This document shows positions 59,863 to 64,000 of a DNA stretch of 64,000 bases, piece after piece. The notes below the pieces were generated by a model. It was given only the letters and a program-made list of their open reading frames with translations. It had not been told where the DNA came from and did not search any database. The stretch covers positions 1-64,000 of the forward strand of contig CBDUMS010000002.1 in NCBI GenBank assembly GCA_965368405.1. Reading direction: 5' to 3'. Every line of letters starts with the position of its first letter. Position 1 is the first letter of the stretch. This DNA comes from S012-113 sp965368405. GTDB taxonomy: Bacteria > Bacteroidota > Bacteroidia > Cytophagales > Cyclobacteriaceae. Both the position numbers and the translations under genes were made by a program.

Positions 59863-60411
59863 ATGATGGATTTTAAACTTCCTTCCGATTCTGATACTAC
59901 GATTACTGAGCTAATGATTCCTTCATACGCCAATTTTGGCGGGAAAATTCATGGGGGAATTCTACTTTCTCTTATGGATAAAGTGGCCTATGCATGTTCT
60001 ACAAAGCACGCGGAAAACTACTGTGTTACCGTATCTGTGGAAAATGTTGATTTCTTACAGCCTGTGGAGGTAGGCGATCTGGTTTCATTAATGGCTCGGG
60101 TTAATTATACGGGTAAAACATCGCTAGTCGTAGGGATTAAGGTAACAGCCGAGAATGTGAAACAGCGTTTGGTTAAGCATACCAACACCTCTTATTTTAC
60201 CATGGTAGCGAAAGATGATAACGACAAGCCGGCACTTGTGCCGGGATTAAAGCTAACCTCTGAAATTGATATTCGAAGATTTGCTGAATCGATTCTTAGA
60301 AAAGATTTGAAAAGTTATCATAAGAAATCTATGGCTGAAATGCGTTCTTCTTTTGATATAAATGATGAATTGACTGAGTTAAATGATTATAACTGCGTCG
60401 TAGAATTATAG
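59863..60411 (+). CDS. Acyl-CoA thioesterase (hot-dog fold)
   Basis: The start is taken at ATG 59863 (MMDFKLPSDSDTTITELM), 182 residues, with ATG 59866 equally possible; a TTG at 59830 opens the same frame but its extra residues have no clear homology. A hot-dog fold with ANFGGKIHGGILLSLMDKVAYACSTKHA, VDFLQPVEVGDLVSLMARV and TSYFTMVA fits the YciA/Them/acyl-CoA hydrolase family, which cleaves medium to long acyl-CoAs. It follows the MATE gene by about 40 bases. A C-terminal extension of about 60 residues of unknown role is present. Confidence 0.85.
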   Translation: MMDFKLPSDSDTTITELMIPSYANFGGKIHGGILLSLMDKVAYACSTKHAENYCVTVSVENVDFLQPVEVGDLVSLMARVNYTGKTSLVVGIKVTAENVKQRLVKHTNTSYFTMVAKDDNDKPALVPGLKLTSEIDIRRFAESILRKDLKSYHKKSMAEMRSSFDINDELTELNDYNCVVEL

Positions 60412-60445
60412 TACTTTTCTTGATTGATATAGTTTATTTTTGAGT

Positions 60446-61459
60446 ATGATTTTAAGCTATTCAGAATACGATCTCCAATTAAGGAACACCTTTAAAACAG
60501 CACATAGTGAGCGTGACATTCAACGTTCAATAATTGTTGCCATCAGCCAGGATGGTATCACAGGTTATGGAGAGGTAACCGTTAATACTTATTTTGAAAT
60601 AACTAGAGAGATGATTCTTGCCGATTTGGATAAGGCAAGTTTAGCCTTACAGGAATACGAGATATCAACGCCCGAAGCTTTACATGAATATGCCAAGTCA
60701 ATCATTGGTATTCACAATTTTCCGTTGTGCGCAATAGACGAAGCTGCATACGACTGGTTTGGGAAAAGACATAATCAGGCGACGCATATATATTTGGGGA
60801 GTTCTGGGCATAGCATACCAAGAACAGATTTTACGATTGGCATCGATACCGTTGAAAAGATGGTAGAAAAGATGAAAGATTTTCCCTGGCCAATATACAA
60901 GGTTAAACTAGGCACTACCGACGATCTGACTATCGTTAAAGAGCTTAGAAAGCATACCGATGCTATTATTCGGGTTGATGCAAATTGTGGATGGTCGGCG
61001 ACGGAAACCATAAGAAATTCAGGTCCCTTACGTGACCTGGGAGTAGAGTTTATTGAGCAACCACTACCTCCCGAAGACACTGAGGGTATGGCTAAGGTAT
61101 TCGATGGGTCTAAGTTGCCCATAATTGCCGATGAATCATGTCAGGTAGAAGAGGACGTTGCAAAATGCGCAAATCTGTTTCATGGTATCAACATTAAGCT
61201 AACCAAATGTGGTGGAATAACCCCAGCACGAAGAATGATTGAGCATGCCAGGTCTTTGGATATGCAGGTGATGGCAGGGTGTATGACGGAATCTTCAGTC
61301 GGGATTTCGGCGGTTTGCCAAATTGCTCCATTTCTTGATTATATCGATGCAGATGGCAGTTTGCTTATTACCAACGATCCAGCTACAGGTGTAACCTTCG
61401 ACTGGGGCGATATTATTTACGCTGAAGTTCCTGGAAACGGTGTTGTTCTGCTTTCCTAG
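60446..61459 (+). CDS. L-Ala-D/L-Glu epimerase-like dipeptide epimerase (enolase superfamily)
   Basis: The start is ATG 60446 (MILSYSEYDLQLRNTFKTAH), 337 residues; a TTG at 60440 adds two. It has the enolase-superfamily capping domain, then a barrel with KVKLGT (Lys general acid/base near 155), DANCGWS (metal Asp near 180), IEQP, ADESC and the late KLTKCGG lysine. The GYGEVTVNTYF segment is typical of the Ala-Glu epimerase group that recycles murein peptides. Other members isomerise different dipeptides, so specificity is inferred. It lies 34 bases after the thioesterase and converges on the metallo-hydrolase lipoprotein gene. Confidence 0.88.
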   Translation: MILSYSEYDLQLRNTFKTAHSERDIQRSIIVAISQDGITGYGEVTVNTYFEITREMILADLDKASLALQEYEISTPEALHEYAKSIIGIHNFPLCAIDEAAYDWFGKRHNQATHIYLGSSGHSIPRTDFTIGIDTVEKMVEKMKDFPWPIYKVKLGTTDDLTIVKELRKHTDAIIRVDANCGWSATETIRNSGPLRDLGVEFIEQPLPPEDTEGMAKVFDGSKLPIIADESCQVEEDVAKCANLFHGINIKLTKCGGITPARRMIEHARSLDMQVMAGCMTESSVGISAVCQIAPFLDYIDADGSLLITNDPATGVTFDWGDIIYAEVPGNGVVLLS

Positions 61460-61466
61460 AACTTGA

Positions 61467-62414
61467 TCAGTTTAAGGATAAGATATCACCTTCTCGGGCG
61501 ATACGATAACCACTTTCTCTCACTTTAGCAGCTTCGTTTTTATCATGGATAAGCGGATTCGTATGGTTAAAGTGAATAAATACGACCTTATTTTTAATAC
61601 TATCCGGACTTTCTGAAAAGCCAGAAATTGTTTCTGGAATAAAGGGATGAGGAATCTCACTCATATCTCTATTGGGTAACTCATCTCCTGAATAGAAACT
61701 TCCATCAAGAAAAGCGTGATCGACCTGAGAGACCTCTAAAACGATGTCTTTTTGCCAGACCGACCATTTATTTATATCAGGAATAAATAAGAAGCTCTTT
61801 TTGCTCGATTTAACCTGATAGCCAACAGTTTCGGAGTACTCATCGCGATGGGGTACCTGCATGGGTTTAAGGACTAAGTCTGGTGTAAGTGAAATAACCG
61901 AATCATTTTGGATTGGAATAAGATTGATGTTTTGATAGGACACAAGCTGAGCCCAAGGGCCATTATTTTCAAGGTATGATTTCATTTTTGGCATCACATA
62001 TACTGGGATATCGGAAGCTCCCATCGCTTCATGACCTAGTTCCATTAAGCCTGTGTAATGGCCAATATGGGCATGGGTGAGAAAAATACCGGCCAAGGAG
62101 CTAATATTGGGCTCGGGTAAATAACCCAGGAGCATTTGGAGTTGTTCCTTAAAGTCTGGTGTAGCATCAAAGAGCCATACTTTATTGTTCGGCAAATCAA
62201 CGACACCCAGCGATACCACCTTCTCTTTACGCACTTTGCCATTCCATACCGGTTCACAGCATGCTTTATTGCAGCCCGCCTGAGGATAGCCGGCATCCTG
62301 TGCAATTCCTAATACCACAACAAAAACATCTGGTCGGCCAGCTTCATTATTTTCACTTTCATTGCATGCAATAATGAGGGCTATAAAACTTATTAGTAGG
62401 AGCGACCTTATCAT
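61467..62414 (-). CDS. PqqB-like metallo-beta-lactamase-fold lipoprotein
   Basis: This 315-residue protein is a metallo-beta-lactamase fold with a lipobox (LIIAC, Cys 17). VVLGIAQDAGYPQAGCNKACC resembles the start of PqqB, and the metal motif reads THAHIGHYTGL, HxHxxH with Gly where most members have Asp. The late DHAFLDGSFYSGDE and IHFNHTNPL supply further ligands. PqqB helps make pyrroloquinoline quinone and is cytosolic, but this protein carries an export lipobox and no other pqq gene is near, so PQQ synthesis is unlikely and the real substrate is unknown. Its ATG overlaps the stop of the upstream DUF1295 gene by four bases, so the pair is coupled. Confidence 0.85.
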   Translation of the reverse strand: MIRSLLLISFIALIIACNESENNEAGRPDVFVVVLGIAQDAGYPQAGCNKACCEPVWNGKVRKEKVVSLGVVDLPNNKVWLFDATPDFKEQLQMLLGYLPEPNISSLAGIFLTHAHIGHYTGLMELGHEAMGASDIPVYVMPKMKSYLENNGPWAQLVSYQNINLIPIQNDSVISLTPDLVLKPMQVPHRDEYSETVGYQVKSSKKSFLFIPDINKWSVWQKDIVLEVSQVDHAFLDGSFYSGDELPNRDMSEIPHPFIPETISGFSESPDSIKNKVVFIHFNHTNPLIHDKNEAAKVRESGYRIAREGDILSLN

Positions 62415-63268
62415 TTAAACTTGGGAAATATTGACCAGGTACTTTCTTTATAGATAGTGTACTCAGGCTTAGATTTTAAGAGTTTTTTATCAATCATTGG
62501 TATAGATATAACGAGAAACATTAGGGCTAGTAAAAGCACACCTACTGCGATAGAATAGCTTACATAGGGTGTATATGCCATGAGGCAAAGCCCTAGCCAA
62601 AAAAGGATTTCGCCCGAGTAATTAGGGTGTCGCATGTAGCGCCAGACACCTGTACGACATACAGCCATAGAATTGGTAGTTTGTTGCTTGAATTTATGCA
62701 GCTGATTATCGGCACTCATCTCTAAAATAGTGCCACCAATGGCAATGCCAAATCCAATCCAGCTTATTATATTCATTTCATTCGAAAACAGAAATATATA
62801 GTAGATCGGTATTGCGGCCATAAATACCACCATGGTTGGGAACATATGAATTCCCAGAAAATTTACGAGTAAATACCATTTTCCGGTTTTCTCGCGAAGG
62901 TTTACATACCGCCAATCTTCGTGCGACATATCTTTCCAGCCCCTTAACCAGTTGCCCGTAAGGCGCCACGACCAGAATGAAATAGCAAAGGAGGCCAGGA
63001 TTACTTTAAGTGATATAACATCAATTCCAAAGATGTACAGGTAATAAAAGATCATTCCGAAGGGAATAACACTCCAATACGGGTCGTAGATACTTGCATT
63101 CCCATACTTTACACTAAAAAGATAAACGACTACCGTCATGATGACATCGATAAAGAATAATTTAGAAATCGGGTCGGAGCTGTCGAGATAGTAAGTAAGG
63201 AAGCCAGCTATCGCAAAGGCAATTACGTATATTCCTAATACGATTTTACGTGATTTAGAAGTGTTCAA
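62411..63268 (-). CDS. DUF1295 / steroid 5-alpha-reductase-like membrane protein
   Basis: This 285-residue membrane protein has about seven helices. The C-terminal region carries NQLHKFKQQTTNSMAVCRTG, then VWRYMRHPNYSGEILFWLGLCL, the RHPNYxGE motif of the 3-oxo-5-alpha-steroid-dehydrogenase/isoprenylcysteine-methyltransferase-like superfamily. It probably binds NADPH or SAM and acts on a hydrophobic lipid. In Bacteroidota the substrate is unknown. It precedes the PqqB-like lipoprotein, with coupled translation. Confidence 0.88.
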   Translation of the reverse strand: MNTSKSRKIVLGIYVIAFAIAGFLTYYLDSSDPISKLFFIDVIMTVVVYLFSVKYGNASIYDPYWSVIPFGMIFYYLYIFGIDVISLKVILASFAISFWSWRLTGNWLRGWKDMSHEDWRYVNLREKTGKWYLLVNFLGIHMFPTMVVFMAAIPIYYIFLFSNEMNIISWIGFGIAIGGTILEMSADNQLHKFKQQTTNSMAVCRTGVWRYMRHPNYSGEILFWLGLCLMAYTPYVSYSIAVGVLLLALMFLVISIPMIDKKLLKSKPEYTIYKESTWSIFPKFK

Positions 63269-63436
63269 TGTTTAAATAAGTTAAATATTTATATTGATTC
63301 TAAGCCTTATTGAAGACTAAACTGCCAAATTACATTAAGATGATAACTTAATTAATAGATTTATCCATCATATTACCTTAAAATGCCTATTTTTCAGCTC
63401 TGAAATCAGCCAAGATTTTTAACTTTCTCATAATCA

Positions 63437-64000
63437 ATGGATAGACATACGTACGACTTAGGTCTAATAGGTAATTGTGCATTTCAGGCATTAATAAACT
63501 CAAAAGGTAATATTAAATGGCTTTGCTGGCCAAAGTTCGATAGTAGTTTCATTTTTGGAGGCCTCCTGGATGAAGAAAAGGGAGGGGAGTTTGGCGTTTA
63601 TTCCTCCAGACCTATACAGAAGACAAAACAGAAATACATTAAAAACACTAATGTTCTTTGCACGGATATCGAAACCGAGGATGGCAAATATAAAATAACA
63701 GATTTTGCACCTCGATTCGAAAACTACGATCGCCATTACCGTCCCTTAATGATGGTGCGGAAGATAGAGCCAGTGAAGGGAGTGCCTAAAATAAAGGTTG
63801 TCTGTAATCCAAAAGGCGATTATGGGAACATCAGTCCGGAGGTCATGCCAGGAAGCAGTCATCTTCGTTATGCTGGTTTCGAGCAACCCGTACGCCTTTC
63901 GACTAATTTGTCTTTGAATTATATTATCGAGGAGCAGGAGTTTCAATTAAGTGAACCAGTCTATTTATTTCTTACCTGGGGCGTACCTTTAGAAGGGCCT
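63437..64000 (+). CDS. GH15 glucoamylase/trehalase-like glycosidase, cut at the right edge
   Basis: The first 188 residues (ATG 63437) are present and the frame is open to the last base. YDLGLIGNCAFQALINSKG and WLCWPKFDSSFIFGGLLDE match the N-terminal beta domain (trehalase-like N-terminal, DUF5911-type) that precedes the GH15 barrel of bacterial glucoamylases and trehalases. No signal peptide is visible, so it should be cytosolic. The catalytic acids lie beyond the window. It may complete intracellular breakdown of alpha-glucans or trehalose, which would suit the starch locus at the other end, though 48 kb separates them. The 168 bases upstream hold nothing else I can support. Confidence 0.85.
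   Translation, partial: MDRHTYDLGLIGNCAFQALINSKGNIKWLCWPKFDSSFIFGGLLDEEKGGEFGVYSSRPIQKTKQKYIKNTNVLCTDIETEDGKYKITDFAPRFENYDRHYRPLMMVRKIEPVKGVPKIKVVCNPKGDYGNISPEVMPGSSHLRYAGFEQPVRLSTNLSLNYIIEEQEFQLSEPVYLFLTWGVPLEGP

Noticed and set aside
61467..62414. PQQ biosynthesis locus
   Set aside because: Only a PqqB-like protein with an export signal is present; pqqA, C, D and E are absent from the window.
1..64000. CRISPR array, tRNA, rRNA or insertion sequence
   Set aside because: No regularly spaced repeats, cloverleaf-like segments or transposase frames were seen on either strand by reading; a tRNA or covariance-model scan was not possible.

Overview
The window comes from a chromosome of the phylum Bacteroidota, probably an aerobic, gliding-type member of the Cytophagales. 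The family-level placement is inference. The signs are: a SusC/SusD pair, many lipoproteins with a Bacteroidota-type lipobox, an amylase with a C-terminal type IX secretion (T9SS) sorting domain, a fused CcsBA cytochrome c maturation protein, a diheme-type SdhCAB complex, and upstream regions rich in the Bacteroidota -7 promoter motif TAnnTTTG. The DNA is AT-rich throughout and I see no compositional island. I found no rRNA, tRNA, CRISPR array, insertion sequence or prophage. Almost every gene looks intact; only the two at the window edges are cut.

Positions 1-15.7 kb hold a starch/maltodextrin utilisation locus. Two lipoprotein GH13 enzymes lie on the minus strand downstream of a LacI-family regulator. 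On the plus strand follow a SusE/F-like starch-binding lipoprotein, SusC, SusD, a T9SS-exported multidomain GH13 amylase and a lipoprotein GH13 enzyme. Three copies of a LacI-type palindrome (core CAATCGATTG or a close variant) flank the regulator gene and tie the two arms together. A class II fructose-bisphosphate aldolase follows at 15.8 kb, and an N-terminally complete but cut GH15 enzyme sits at the right edge (63.4 kb).

Positions 17-33.9 kb are mixed metabolism and stress: an orphan TAXI-family binding protein with a membrane anchor and cytoplasmic tail, a TonB-dependent receptor, an acyl-ACP thioesterase followed by an acyl-CoA ligase, a LexA/CI-like S24 regulator preceded by two inverted repeats and a small unknown frame, a large VWA membrane protein, a Tpx-OsmC peroxide-defence pair, a fused isobutyryl-CoA mutase (IcmF), a tyrosine phenol-lyase with all the key active-site residues I could compare, and an RlmL-like rRNA methyltransferase.

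Positions 34-52.8 kb are mostly housekeeping: sdhCAB, a SulP transporter diverging from it, a Nudix hydrolase, a DUF819 membrane protein, CcsBA, a lipid kinase, topoisomerase I, a SixA-like phosphatase, an AGCS amino-acid symporter, a DUF2461 protein, a TlpA-like thioredoxin and a large unknown exported protein.

Positions 52.8-63.3 kb carry a tightly overlapped minus-strand operon for molybdenum cofactor (moaC, a mobA with an extra degenerate N-terminal domain), a Rof-like Rho-binding protein and two NAD(P)-dependent oxidoreductases, with moeA divergent. Then come rnhB, a MATE pump, an acyl-CoA thioesterase, a dipeptide epimerase, a PqqB-like metallo-hydrolase lipoprotein and a DUF1295 membrane reductase. 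I do not see a clear new defence or mobile system. The least explained items are the S24 regulator region, the orphan TAXI protein, the Rof-containing molybdenum cofactor operon, and the tyrosine phenol-lyase beside IcmF.
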